Source: an uncultured bacterium
Lineage (GTDB): Bacteria > Planctomycetota > UBA8108 > UBA1146
DNA length: 36,880 nt
Direction of reading: 5' to 3'
NCBI GenBank assembly: GCA_913056395.1
Contig: CAJXMG010000027.1
Coordinates: 1-36,880 of the forward strand
Positions within the stretch are counted from its first letter, which is position 1. Each line of letters begins with the position of its first letter. Shown here one piece after another: positions 9,000 through 17,189 of this stretch. The notes beneath the pieces were generated by a model. It worked only from the letters and a program-made list of their open reading frames with translations. It had not been told where the DNA came from and searched no databases. Position numbers and translations under genes: made by a program.

Positions 9000-9686
9000 A
9001 TGAATCTCATGCAGATTTTAATCATATTGAGCATCCTTGCCCTGGCAGGTGCATTGACGGCGGCCATCGCCGATTACACGAGTATCCCGCCTGCAGCCAA
9101 GGATCTTTTTGAGCGGGTCAGCGGTTCTGAAACCGACCTGACCGAGGCGATCGGTATCGCCAAGGAAACCACCGGCGGTGCGGTGAGTTCTGCCCGATTC
9201 AAGGATGACACTTCGCTGGTATTGATCGAGGTGGAAACCGTGACCGCAGAAAAGCGTGAGCGTTTGACGATCACATCGGATGGCAAGGTCAGTAACCGGG
9301 AAGACATCATGCGATTCCCCGGTGTTGCGACCGACAACCCGATCCAGCGAACCGACTCCGGTTTGATGTACATCGAGATCACCGAAGGTACCGGTGAAAC
9401 TCCACCCTCCGCTGCCAGCAACGTTAAAGTTCACTACACCGGTTATCTGGTGGACGGTGTCAAGTTTGACAGCAGTGTCGATCGCGGCATGCCCGCCACC
9501 TTCCCTCTCAACCGCGTCATCGCCGGTTGGACCGAGGGAGTCGGTTCGATGAAGGTCGGCGGCAAGCGCAAGCTGATCATTCCTTTCGACCTGGCATACG
9601 GGGCCAATGGCCGTCCTCCGACCATTCCTCCGCGGGCCACGCTGATCTTCGATGTGGAGCTGCTGGAAGTGGTCAAAGACCAGTAA
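9000..9686 (+). CDS. FKBP-type peptidyl-prolyl cis-trans isomerase, membrane-anchored or exported
   Basis: This 228-residue protein begins with a hydrophobic segment (about 4-24) that is either a signal peptide or an N-terminal anchor. The C-terminal half (about 135-225) is an FKBP domain: VHYTGYL, the DSS loop, GWTEGV, a KLIIPFDLAYG strand-loop and the final IFDVELLEV strand. The middle (about 40-110) has alternating strands resembling a PepSY-like fold; that assignment is tentative. FKBPs speed proline isomerisation during folding. The ATG is 11 nt after the rnhA stop with GAGGAA upstream, so it belongs to the same transcript. Confidence 0.9.
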   Translation: MNLMQILIILSILALAGALTAAIADYTSIPPAAKDLFERVSGSETDLTEAIGIAKETTGGAVSSARFKDDTSLVLIEVETVTAEKRERLTITSDGKVSNREDIMRFPGVATDNPIQRTDSGLMYIEITEGTGETPPSAASNVKVHYTGYLVDGVKFDSSVDRGMPATFPLNRVIAGWTEGVGSMKVGGKRKLIIPFDLAYGANGRPPTIPPRATLIFDVELLEVVKDQ

Positions 9687-9714
9687 TTGACGAAAAGGGC
9701 CGGTAAACCGGGCG

Positions 9715-9766
9715 CAGGGCGGTCTCAGGGAAGAATCCATCGTATTCTTCTTGTGGGACCGCCCTG
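9715..9766 (+). terminator. Long interrupted hairpin after the FKBP gene
   Basis: CAGGGCGGTCTCA (from 9715) pairs with the arm ending at 9766, and an inner AAGAAT/ATTCTT stem continues it, giving a stem of more than 20 bp with small bulges. There is no T-run after it, so it is either an atypical terminator or a structured 3' end that protects the upstream mRNA. Confidence 0.45.
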
Positions 9767-9782
9767 TCCTGTCCGTCTTCCG

Positions 9783-9860
9783 TTGCAGGATTTGAGCAAT
9801 CCCTCTAGGATCTTCGTTTGGCCGCCCTGAACTCAAACGAGAGTTCTTCTTACCGATAAT
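9783..9860 (+). promoter_or_regulatory. Possible promoter elements before the PpiD-like gene
   Basis: Two weak candidates are visible. TTGCAG (9783-9788), 17 bp, TAGGAT (9806-9811) has correct spacing but only moderate matches. GATAAT (9855-9860) is a 5-of-6 -10 element without a clear -35. The region lies between the long hairpin and the next gene, where a new promoter is expected. The imperfect palindrome GTGGGTCAGACCCCAC follows immediately. Confidence 0.25.
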
Positions 9861-9893
9861 GTGGGTCAGACCCCACACAGAGAGGGGACCGGG

Positions 9894-11801
9894 ATGTCCA
9901 CCGGCTTCTTCAAAAGCAATGAGAAGGTCATCATGACCTTGCTCCTGTTGATTCTTGCGCCGACTTTCGCAGCCACCGGGCTGGTGGAGTCTTTCTTCAG
10001 TGGCGGGAATCCGAATTACTACGTGGTCTTCGGCGAGAACATCGATGCGGAGACTTTCCTCAAAAACCGAAGAAACATTTCAGAGGCCCGTTGGATCAAC
10101 GGCTTCCGCCGCTTTGGTCCTTTCGTCAATCTGACTCGGTATGGTTCTGCAACAGCGGATGAGGTCTTGCGTCAGCTGGTCCTGAATCATGACCGTGAGG
10201 CACGGGGTCTCGAACCCAGTGAAGAGCGAAAGCGCGAAGAGATCCGCAATGCCGCATTGGACATCATTGCCTGGCACAAGGTGCTCGAGCAGGTGGGTTG
10301 GACCGGTACCTATCAGGATGTGTTCCCGGAGTGGAATGCTATCCGTAATGATCCCAACTTTGCTTTCAGGACGGCAGACTATGAGGCTGCATTCGCAGAT
10401 GTTCGCTTCGGATTGGCGAAGAGAAGTGAAAGAGATACCGATCGCCCTGTGACCGTCAAGGATTTCGAGGAAGCGGTCGTTCGCAACTTGCGTATCCAGC
10501 AGTTGCTGGAGGCGGTCGTTGGATCTGTGGCTGTTACTGAAGAGGAAACCTACAACGACTTCCTCGCCACCTACGAGAAGCGAATTCTTGAAGTGGTGCA
10601 GATTCCGGCAGATTCCTTCATCGAAGAGGCCCGCGAATCGGTCACCGTTGAGGACTTTGAGCAGTACTTCAACGACAACAGCGAAGAGTTTCTTCTCGAG
10701 AATCGTCTCTCCGTCGAGGTGGCCCGTGTCAACCGCAACAACCTGATCTCCAGCGTCAACTACGAGCCGACTGCTGAGGAGATCGAAGCCAAATATGCAG
10801 AAGACCGGGACATCCTTTACCGCATCCGCCGACCGGAGGGCTACGTGCCACCGGAAGATGCCAGCCCAGAGGATGAGTACCGCCCGCTTCCAGAGGTCTT
10901 TGAGCGTGTCGTGCGTTCGATTCAGCAGGCCAAGGCACAAGAGCAGGAAGCAGAACTGCTTCAGAGTGCCCTCGATGCCCTGATCGACTTCCGATCCCAG
11001 GGTGAAACGGTCGAGTTGAAGCAGGTCTTCCCGGAAGGGCTTGAGTACGTCGAGTATTCGGAGGTGGAGCCGTTCACCCAAAGAGAGCTGGGCACCCTCG
11101 ATGCCACACTTCGTAATCCTGCGGCATACAGCGAGTTCTTTGTCCGTGAGCGAAACACTCCGGGTTCGGTTTTGCCTGGGGATCTCTACGAGGCGATCGC
11201 CACCAACTCTCAGGGCAACTTCATCATTCGTGTTCGTGAGATGATGCCGAAGCGTCCGATGACCTACGACGAGGCCCTGGAAGACGTGATCAAGGCTACC
11301 GAGGAGGACAAGGCCAAGGCTCTCGCCTCGACCGCCGTCGAAGGCTGGGTCAGTCAGATCGCAGAAGGCTCCGCCACGCTGCAGTCCACCGCTGAAGAGA
11401 ACAACTACACCGTCAACAGCCTTGAGCCGCTGACCCGGACCCAATCTTTCAATGTTCGGATCAACGGTAATACCGTTCCTGCAGCCAGAGATCTTCTGAC
11501 TTCCGCTTTCGACATTCAGGAAGTGGGGACCGTGATCGGGCCTGTGGTCAGTGACCTCGACAAGGCGGTCTACATGGTCCGTCTTCAGGGAATGGGTGAC
11601 GCCGATCTGGAGCTCTTCGATACCCTCAAGGACACCACCGAGAATCGTCTTCTTCTTGAGAAGCAGCGAGCCTTGCTGGAAGAGTACGAAGCGAACCTGA
11701 TGACCCAGGCGAATATTCAGGAGTTCCTCAATGAGGAGGAGACCGCTTCCACGGAAGAGGCGGCTGACTCTGAGGGGGACGACGAAGGAACCGCAGGCTG
11801 A
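9894..11801 (+). CDS. PpiD/SurA-like membrane-anchored periplasmic folding factor
   Basis: This is a 635-residue protein with one N-terminal membrane segment (about 10-32) and a long, acidic, mostly helical exported part. A helical SurA-N-like region follows the anchor. The end (about 560-615) has the KDTTENRLLLEKQRALLEEYE type of helix seen at the C-terminus of PpiD-like proteins. I cannot point to a clean parvulin active site, so isomerase activity is unproven and a pure chaperone role is possible. I chose the ATG at 9894, which has GAGGGG about 7 nt upstream; a GTG at 9861 is in frame but has no better signal. The tail is acidic (Glu/Ala/Asp). Its neighbour upstream is also a folding factor. 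Confidence 0.6.
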   Translation: MSTGFFKSNEKVIMTLLLLILAPTFAATGLVESFFSGGNPNYYVVFGENIDAETFLKNRRNISEARWINGFRRFGPFVNLTRYGSATADEVLRQLVLNHDREARGLEPSEERKREEIRNAALDIIAWHKVLEQVGWTGTYQDVFPEWNAIRNDPNFAFRTADYEAAFADVRFGLAKRSERDTDRPVTVKDFEEAVVRNLRIQQLLEAVVGSVAVTEEETYNDFLATYEKRILEVVQIPADSFIEEARESVTVEDFEQYFNDNSEEFLLENRLSVEVARVNRNNLISSVNYEPTAEEIEAKYAEDRDILYRIRRPEGYVPPEDASPEDEYRPLPEVFERVVRSIQQAKAQEQEAELLQSALDALIDFRSQGETVELKQVFPEGLEYVEYSEVEPFTQRELGTLDATLRNPAAYSEFFVRERNTPGSVLPGDLYEAIATNSQGNFIIRVREMMPKRPMTYDEALEDVIKATEEDKAKALASTAVEGWVSQIAEGSATLQSTAEENNYTVNSLEPLTRTQSFNVRINGNTVPAARDLLTSAFDIQEVGTVIGPVVSDLDKAVYMVRLQGMGDADLELFDTLKDTTENRLLLEKQRALLEEYEANLMTQANIQEFLNEEETASTEEAADSEGDDEGTAG

Positions 11802-11820
11802 TCAGGTTTCAGCCATAAAA

Positions 11821-11858
11821 AAAGAGCCGGCAGGGATTCCTGCCGGCTCTTTTTTTTT
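11821..11858. terminator. Bidirectional terminator between convergent genes
   Basis: A perfect 12-bp stem AGAGCCGGCAGG/CCTGCCGGCTCT (11823-11834 with 11839-11850) with a GATT loop is flanked by A7 on the left and T8 on the right. It can therefore end both the PpiD-like gene (+) and the rpiB operon (-). Confidence 0.95.
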
Positions 11859-11867
11859 GAACGACTC

Positions 11868-12308
11868 TCAACCGGTGACACGATCGATCTTGTTGACCCG
11901 TGTTCCGTGTCGTCCACCCTCGAAAGGGGTGTCGAGAAAGACCGCCAGCAGTTCCGAGATCTTTTCAGTCCCGAGAACCCTTTCCCCGAAGCATGCAATG
12001 TTGGCATCGTTGTGACCTCGAGCCATTTCTGCGGTGAAGGAATCGGTGATCACGGCTGCGCGGACACCTGCATATTTGTTGGCCGTCATCGCCATTCCCT
12101 GACCGGTACCACAGACCAGAATGCCGATTTCCGCATCGCCGGAAGTGACGCCAGCGGCAACATCATGGGCAATGTCGGGGTAATCGGCCTTTTCGTCTGC
12201 ATTCGACGGCCCCATGTGCTCGACTTCCCAGCCCCGATTTTCAAGAACTGAGGCGACCGCTTTTCTCCCGTCGATTCCTGCATGATCTGAACCGATGAAG
12301 GCTTTCAT
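11868..12308 (-). CDS. rpiB: Ribose-5-phosphate isomerase B
   Basis: This 146-residue RpiB/LacAB-family isomerase interconverts ribose 5-phosphate and ribulose 5-phosphate in the pentose phosphate pathway. The N-terminus IGSDHAG is the conserved phosphate/substrate loop, CGTGQGM carries the catalytic Cys of the family, and GHNDANIACFGER is the conserved C-terminal motif. The ATG at 12308 overlaps the TGA of the upstream Sua5-phosphatase gene by 4 nt (ATGA), which fixes the start and suggests translational coupling. The shared terminator lies just downstream. Confidence 0.96.
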   Translation of the reverse strand: MKAFIGSDHAGIDGRKAVASVLENRGWEVEHMGPSNADEKADYPDIAHDVAAGVTSGDAEIGILVCGTGQGMAMTANKYAGVRAAVITDSFTAEMARGHNDANIACFGERVLGTEKISELLAVFLDTPFEGGRHGTRVNKIDRVTG

Positions 12309-13393
12309 GGCTTGACGATCCTCTCCAGCCATTGGTGAACGATGGCGTTTTTGATTTCAGAAGCACAGCTTCGATAGATTTCAATGGGACCGCCGACAGG
12401 ATCGGCCACTCCCGTGGGATTGATCATGAACAACTTGTCGAGGATTTCATTTTCGCCCTGACAGGCATGGCGGATACCCTCGAGATGGTTTGGCGCCAGG
12501 GCGAGGACCAGATCGGCAGATTCGAGCATTTCATGGCTCAGTTGTCGTGAGACGTGTTCTTTTGCATTCGCATTCATCTCGCCCATGACGGTGACGGCGT
12601 GGTCACTGGCAGGCCCACCTCCCGAGTAGAGGGCGGCGCTTTCCACGTGATAGCCAAGGGAAGACAGCTCTTCTGCAGGTACACCTTCCCTTTTCGCGAG
12701 CAGTTGCTTGCACAACGCTTCTGCCATCGGGCTTCTGCAGGTGTTGCCGGTACATACGAAGAGGACCCTGAATTCACCCAAAGCTTTGCTGATCATCGAT
12801 CTCGTGATCAATCCCTGGCGAAGAATCTCGAATGCCCCCGTGGAATCAAAGCGGATGATGGTAGAGGCCTCGGCAACCTTGCAGGGGCCACCGTCGATGG
12901 CGATTCCCACCTCACTGCCGATGCTCTCGACCGCATCCTTGCAGTTGAGAGGGGGGGCTGCTCCACGGCGATTGGCACTGCTGGCGATCAGCGGACCCGT
13001 GAGTTGAATCAACTCGCGGGCGATCGTGTTGGCAGGGCAGCGAACACCGACTCCGGAATCGCTGCCGTCGGGAAGGATGACGGTCAGTGGGCCCGGGAAA
13101 AACGCATCGATGACGTGGCGAATCCTGTCGGGGATTTCCGTCACGAGTGAGTCCAATTGGTCCAGTGATCCGATATGCACAGTGAAGGGCTGGTCAGCGG
13201 GGCGTTCTTTGGCGGTAGCGAGTTTCTCGCGCGCTCCAGCCAAGCCGTGAACAGTTCCGATTCCATAGACGGTTTCGGTAGGGAAGATCACGAGATCTCC
13301 TGAGGTGATTACACCTGCCGCTTCACGGAGAAGATCGGGATCCGGATTTTCGCTGTCCAGAGTCAGTGTTCTGGGTGTCACGGGAGACCACAT
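12305..13393 (-). CDS. TsaC/Sua5 threonylcarbamoyl-AMP synthase fused to an arginine-phosphatase-like LMW phosphatase
   Basis: This 362-residue protein has two domains. Residues about 1-205 are a YrdC/Sua5 domain (FPTETVYGIG, PGPLTVIL, SSANRRG) that makes threonylcarbamoyl-AMP for t6A modification of tRNA. Residues about 208-362 are a low-molecular-weight phosphatase with the P-loop CTGNTCRSP (Cys214, Arg220) and a DPVGG aspartate loop. Thr218 sits where Bacillus YwlE has Thr11, which favours phosphoarginine over phosphotyrosine. The start is uncertain: I used the ATG at 13393, but a GTG at 13435 is in frame. Both have weak ribosome binding sites, and the candidate promoter at 13457-13485 fits the ATG better. 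It is coupled to rpiB, the same neighbour order as ywlC-ywlE-ywlF in Bacillus. Confidence 0.9.
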   Translation of the reverse strand: MWSPVTPRTLTLDSENPDPDLLREAAGVITSGDLVIFPTETVYGIGTVHGLAGAREKLATAKERPADQPFTVHIGSLDQLDSLVTEIPDRIRHVIDAFFPGPLTVILPDGSDSGVGVRCPANTIARELIQLTGPLIASSANRRGAAPPLNCKDAVESIGSEVGIAIDGGPCKVAEASTIIRFDSTGAFEILRQGLITRSMISKALGEFRVLFVCTGNTCRSPMAEALCKQLLAKREGVPAEELSSLGYHVESAALYSGGGPASDHAVTVMGEMNANAKEHVSRQLSHEMLESADLVLALAPNHLEGIRHACQGENEILDKLFMINPTGVADPVGGPIEIYRSCASEIKNAIVHQWLERIVKP

Positions 13394-13456
13394 TCCATGA
13401 AGAGAACAACTGTACGAGTCACGTGAACGAGTCACGCTTCACAAATCACTGAAGCA

Positions 13457-13485
13457 ATTCTGCCACCCGCAAGATCTGAGGACAA
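13457..13485 (-). promoter_or_regulatory. Candidate promoter of the Sua5-phosphatase/rpiB operon
   Basis: On the minus strand TTGTCC (13485-13480) is followed after 17 bp by CAGAAT (13462-13457). Each matches the sigma-70 consensus at 4 of 6 positions. The start point would be near 13450. A small inverted repeat (GCTTCA/TGAAGC, 13436-13455) overlaps it. Confidence 0.35.
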
Positions 13486-13527
13486 GCGGGATCAATCGAC
13501 AAGTCTCGGGTTGAAAGCTGCTGTGAT

Positions 13528-14400
13528 CTAGACCGCTGCGTGATAAGAGGATCGCACGAGTGGTGCAGATTCCACCTTGATAAATCCCAGGTCAGTGGCG
13601 AACTTTCCGAGGTCTGAGAACTCCTCCGGAGACCAGTATCTTTTCACGGGAATATGGCGATCAGAAGGTGCCAGGTACTGGCCGAGATTGATTCGCCTTG
13701 CTCCAGCACGATACAGGTCCTCGATGGTTTCCCTGACTTCCTCATCTTTCTCACCAAGACCCAGAATCAGGCTCGATTTGACTCTGTCTCCGCCGATTCT
13801 TTCCGCGGCAGAGGAGAGTAGCGAGACTGAGTGATCGTAGTTGGAACCGGGTCTGGCCGCCGGGTAAAGGCGGCGAACGGTTTCAACGTTGTGGGAGAAG
13901 ATGGTTGGATCGGCACCGAGAACCAGATCGAGTCCCAGTTCCGGTGCGGGCCGGAAGTCGGGGACCAGTACCTCTGTGGTCGCCTCCGGCAGTTTTTCAC
14001 GGAGGGCCTCCAGTGTTTTGGCGAACTGACCGGCACCCCCGTCTTCCAGGTCGTCACGATCGACGCTGGTAATCACGACGTGTTTGAGATTCAGGTTTGC
14101 TGCAGCCTCTGCCAATTCACGGGGTTCGTCGGGATCCACCGGCGTGGGGGAGCCCTTGCTGACCGCACAGAAACCACATTTGCGTGTGCAGACCTCTCCG
14201 AGAATCAGAAAGGTTGCCGTTCCCATCTGCCAGCATTCGTAAATGTTGGGACAATGTGCTTCCTGGCAGACGGTGTGAAGTCCACCCTTGTTCATCAAAT
14301 CGCCGACCTTCTTCAGGGAGTCATCTCCGGGGACTGCGACCTTGATCCATGAAGGGCGTTCGAGCTTCGGCTTTTTTCCACGGTATTCAACGGGACTCAT
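13528..14400 (-). CDS. lipA: Lipoyl synthase (radical SAM)
   Basis: The 290-residue protein inserts two sulfurs into protein-bound octanoyl groups to make lipoyl cofactor. Both iron-sulfur cluster motifs are present: CQEAHCPNIYEC (CX4CX5C, auxiliary cluster) and CTRKCGFC (CX3CX2C, radical SAM cluster). The C-terminal RSSYHA carries the serine ligand of the auxiliary cluster. The length is normal for the family. The ATG at 14400 overlaps the lipB stop by 4 nt (ATGA), so the two are translationally coupled. It is the last gene of the dehydrogenase/lipoylation operon. No T-rich terminator was seen after it. Confidence 0.97.
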   Translation of the reverse strand: MSPVEYRGKKPKLERPSWIKVAVPGDDSLKKVGDLMNKGGLHTVCQEAHCPNIYECWQMGTATFLILGEVCTRKCGFCAVSKGSPTPVDPDEPRELAEAAANLNLKHVVITSVDRDDLEDGGAGQFAKTLEALREKLPEATTEVLVPDFRPAPELGLDLVLGADPTIFSHNVETVRRLYPAARPGSNYDHSVSLLSSAAERIGGDRVKSSLILGLGEKDEEVRETIEDLYRAGARRINLGQYLAPSDRHIPVKRYWSPEEFSDLGKFATDLGFIKVESAPLVRSSYHAAV

Positions 14401-15086
14401 GGGGCCTCCACCCGATTCAGAATATTCAGCAAATGAAAACGCAGGCGCTCCTCTACGGAGCGAAGTTCAATACTTGTTCCGAGCAGATTTTCCATCGTCA
14501 CGATGGGGCAATTCTGCAAACCACAGGGGACGATCCAGTCGAAGGGGCGCTGGTCTCCATTGACGCAAAGCGACAATCCGTGACCTGTGACCCAGCGACG
14601 AACACTCAATCCCACTGAAGCGATTTTCTCATAACCGATCCAGACACCGGTGTGTCCTTCCCTTCTTTCGCCGACGATTTCCCAATCGGCAAGGGTAAGG
14701 ATGACGGCAGCCTCCAATTTGCGCAGCAGTTCGTGGAGGTCACGCTCCTCTTCACGCAGGCGGATGACCGGGTAGGCGATCAGTTGGCCCGGTCCGTGAT
14801 AGGTCGCCTCACCGCCGCGATCAACGGTGTGAATCTCGACACCGCGTTCCTTGAGTTTTTCAGGATCGAGGATGGCGGAGGAGTCGGCACTGCGGCTACC
14901 CAGGGTCACTACAGGGGAGGGCTCAAAGAGGAAGAGCCGGTCGACACCGGCGTCCCCGGTGCTGGAGCCCAGTTTTGCCTGAAGCTCCAGCATCGAGGAG
15001 TGGATCTCTGCAAAGGACACCTTGCCGGGAGTCTCGACCTGAATCTTCTCGGGGTCAGTCCTCACGACAGTATCCATCTCAATCAC
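14397..15086 (-). CDS. lipB: Lipoyl(octanoyl) transferase
   Basis: This 229-residue LipB moves the octanoyl group from acyl carrier protein to lipoyl domains, the step before LipA. Family signatures visible are RGGEATYHGPGQLIAYP, a KIASVGLSVRRWVTGHG segment with the catalytic Lys, and PCGL with the catalytic Cys. The start is either the GTG at 15086, whose first base overlaps the E2 stop codon, or an ATG at 15077; neither has a strong ribosome binding site. Tight packing between E2 and lipA indicates one transcript that makes both the lipoylated protein and its modifying enzymes. Confidence 0.95.
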   Translation of the reverse strand: MIEMDTVVRTDPEKIQVETPGKVSFAEIHSSMLELQAKLGSSTGDAGVDRLFLFEPSPVVTLGSRSADSSAILDPEKLKERGVEIHTVDRGGEATYHGPGQLIAYPVIRLREEERDLHELLRKLEAAVILTLADWEIVGERREGHTGVWIGYEKIASVGLSVRRWVTGHGLSLCVNGDQRPFDWIVPCGLQNCPIVTMENLLGTSIELRSVEERLRFHLLNILNRVEAP

Positions 15087-16876
15087 TAACCAATCGCGGA
15101 TTCGTCGAAGTTCTCAAGGGTGTGCTTGACGTGTGACATGAACTGGTCTGCCAACGCACCATCGACGAGACGGTGATCGTAGGAGAGGCACATGTAAAGC
15201 ATGTCGCGGATGGCGATCTTGTCGCCGTCGACGACCACCGGTCGCTTGATGATTCCACCGATACCCAGGATCGCCACCTGGGGCTGATTGATGATCGGAA
15301 TGCCGAAGAGGCCGCCGAATTGTCCCGGGTTGGTGATGGTGAAGGTTCCACCGGCGACTTCATCCGGCAGCAACTGTTTGTTGCGGGCGCGATGGGCGAC
15401 GTCGGAGACTGACTTCTGGATTCCTGCGATACTCATGTCCTGAACGTTTTTCACAACAGGAACGATGAGTCCATTGTCGAGGGCGACGGCGATTCCGATG
15501 TTCACATCGTTATGCAGGAGGATGTCATCCCCATCGATGGATGCATTGACGTGGGGGAACTGGCGCAGGGCATCGCAACATGCCTTCAGGAAGAAGGGCA
15601 TGAAGGTCAACTTGGTGCCGTTGCGTGAAATGAAATCGTTCTTCCACTTTTGACGCATCTGTGCAATCGAAGTCATGTCTGCTTCGAAGACGGAGTGGAC
15701 GTGGGCGGAGGTGCGACGGGAGTCGACCATGTGTTCTGCGATCTTGCGTCGCATCACCGACATCTTCTCGACCTGACTGCCGCCTCTCGGGAGTCCCTGA
15801 GGGGCGAGTGCCGGAGCAGGGGCTGCGGCCGCGGGACTGGCAGCGGGACTAGCAGCAGGAGCGGAGGGAACCGCTGCCGGTGCAGCAGGCACTGCCGCCG
15901 GTGCAGCGGGAGTGGCCGGTGCAGAGGCGCCGGAAGCAATGAAGCCGAGAATGTCGTCTTTGGTGACGCGTCCACCCGCTCCCGTTCCGGGAATCACGGA
16001 GAGGTCGGAGATACCATTGTCTCGGGCGATCCTGCGTACCAGCGGAGAAGAACGGACCTTGTGCGATCCATTGGCCACGGCTGCTGCTGCGACCGGTGCA
16101 GGTGCGGCAGGTGCAGGTGCGGCAGGTGCTGCGGCGGGCGCAGGTGCAGGTGCGGGAGTTGGCGGTGCCGGAGCCGGAGCAGCGGCAGGTGCGGCCGCAG
16201 GTGTGGCCGCAGGTGTGGCCGCAGGTGTGGGTGTGGGGGGGGCTGCACTGGCAGCTCCTGCTTCACCGATCCTGGCGACCACAGTATTGACCTCCACGGT
16301 CGCACCCTCTTCGACGATGATTTCTGCCAGGACACCACTCGCGGGAGCGGGAACCTCGGCGTCGACTTTGTCGGTGGAGATTTCAAAGAGGGGCTCATCC
16401 CTCTCGACAGTGTCACCCGCCTGTTTGAACCAACGGGTCAGGGTTCCTTCGGCGATCGACTCACCCATTTGCGGCATCGGTACATCGGTGAGGGAACCAC
16501 TGGCCGCAGGTGCGGCGGCGGGAGCCGGTTCGCTGGCAGCGACGGGCTCTGCAACAGGGGCAGGCTCAGCAGCGGGTTGCGGGGGAGTGGCTTCTGCCAC
16601 AGGGGCCGCTTCCGCTGCGGGTGCCGCCGCAGCTCCATCTCCACTGCCGAGAATGGCGACGACCGTGTTCACTTCAACGGTTGCACCTTCTTCGACGATG
16701 ATCTTTTCCAGAACTCCATCCGCGGGGGCGGGGACTTCCGCATCGACCTTGTCGGTGGAGATTTCAAAGAGAGGCTCATCGCGCTGGATGACATCACCCG
16801 GTTGTTTGAACCAGCGGGTCAGTGTTCCCTCAGCGATCGATTCCCCCATTTGGGGCATCAGCACTTCAGTTGCCAT
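15086..16876 (-). CDS. Dihydrolipoamide acyltransferase (E2) of a 2-oxo acid dehydrogenase complex
   Basis: This E2 core subunit is about 596 residues. Two near-identical lipoyl domains at the N-terminus each carry the lipoylation lysine in EISTDKVDAEVPAP. They are joined by Ala/Pro-rich linkers and followed by a peripheral subunit-binding domain (SSPLVRRIARDNGI ... GGRVTKDDIL), a further Ala/Pro linker and the acyltransferase domain ending in DHRLVDG, which holds the catalytic His and Asp. The substrate (pyruvate, branched-chain or other 2-oxo acid) cannot be read from sequence alone. I chose the ATG at 16876 (MATEVLMPQMGESI); a GTG at 16885 is in frame but too close to the AGGAAG. The linkers make the gene locally very GC-rich and repetitive, which opens long meaningless frames on the other strand. 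Confidence 0.96.
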   Translation of the reverse strand: MATEVLMPQMGESIAEGTLTRWFKQPGDVIQRDEPLFEISTDKVDAEVPAPADGVLEKIIVEEGATVEVNTVVAILGSGDGAAAAPAAEAAPVAEATPPQPAAEPAPVAEPVAASEPAPAAAPAASGSLTDVPMPQMGESIAEGTLTRWFKQAGDTVERDEPLFEISTDKVDAEVPAPASGVLAEIIVEEGATVEVNTVVARIGEAGAASAAPPTPTPAATPAATPAAAPAAAPAPAPPTPAPAPAPAAAPAAPAPAAPAPVAAAAVANGSHKVRSSPLVRRIARDNGISDLSVIPGTGAGGRVTKDDILGFIASGASAPATPAAPAAVPAAPAAVPSAPAASPAASPAAAAPAPALAPQGLPRGGSQVEKMSVMRRKIAEHMVDSRRTSAHVHSVFEADMTSIAQMRQKWKNDFISRNGTKLTFMPFFLKACCDALRQFPHVNASIDGDDILLHNDVNIGIAVALDNGLIVPVVKNVQDMSIAGIQKSVSDVAHRARNKQLLPDEVAGGTFTITNPGQFGGLFGIPIINQPQVAILGIGGIIKRPVVVDGDKIAIRDMLYMCLSYDHRLVDGALADQFMSHVKHTLENFDESAIG

Positions 16877-17189
16877 AATGCTCACTTCTTCCTGAATCCA
16901 GTTTCTGAATCCACGTTTTCAAAATCATTCGACTCGGGAGCAGAGCGGAAAAGGATGCCCGATCCCCCGAAATGATGGAGTGACACAACCGTCCATCAAA
17001 CGATGGAGATCATACCCGGGAGCCGTTCGGGCAACCACCGGAGTTGAAGGTGCCGGGGGATGAAAATTGGCAGATTCGGCGAATGGAACAGGTCTCTGGA
17101 CGCGTTGATCTCTGGATTCGTTGAATAGTGTCGAAGAGAATTGTGCCGAGGAGGCCAATCCCTGCAATCAGGGAAGTGGCACACTCCGT
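16877..17189. other. Intergenic stretch between E1-beta and E2 genes
   Basis: This 313-bp gap is unusually long for an operon that is otherwise tightly packed. It contains the palindrome TCCATCAAACGATGGA (16992-17007), and next to it on the minus strand a -10-like TATGAT (17014-17009). There is a short hairpin TCCCTG/CAGGGA near 17159-17174 just after the E1-beta stop. An internal promoter or processing site for E2-lipB-lipA is plausible. No gene was recognised. Confidence 0.4.

Noticed and set aside
10080-11444. 454-codon minus-strand open frame opposite the PpiD-like gene
   Set aside because: The plus-strand protein has a membrane anchor, ribosome binding site and terminator. The minus frame has none and no known motif.
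15650-16975. Long plus-strand open frames opposite the E2 gene (327 and 441 codons), rich in Ala/Gly or Cys/Arg
   Set aside because: They are mirror images of the GC-rich Ala/Pro linkers and lipoyl domains of E2, have no ribosome binding site, and show no known domain.
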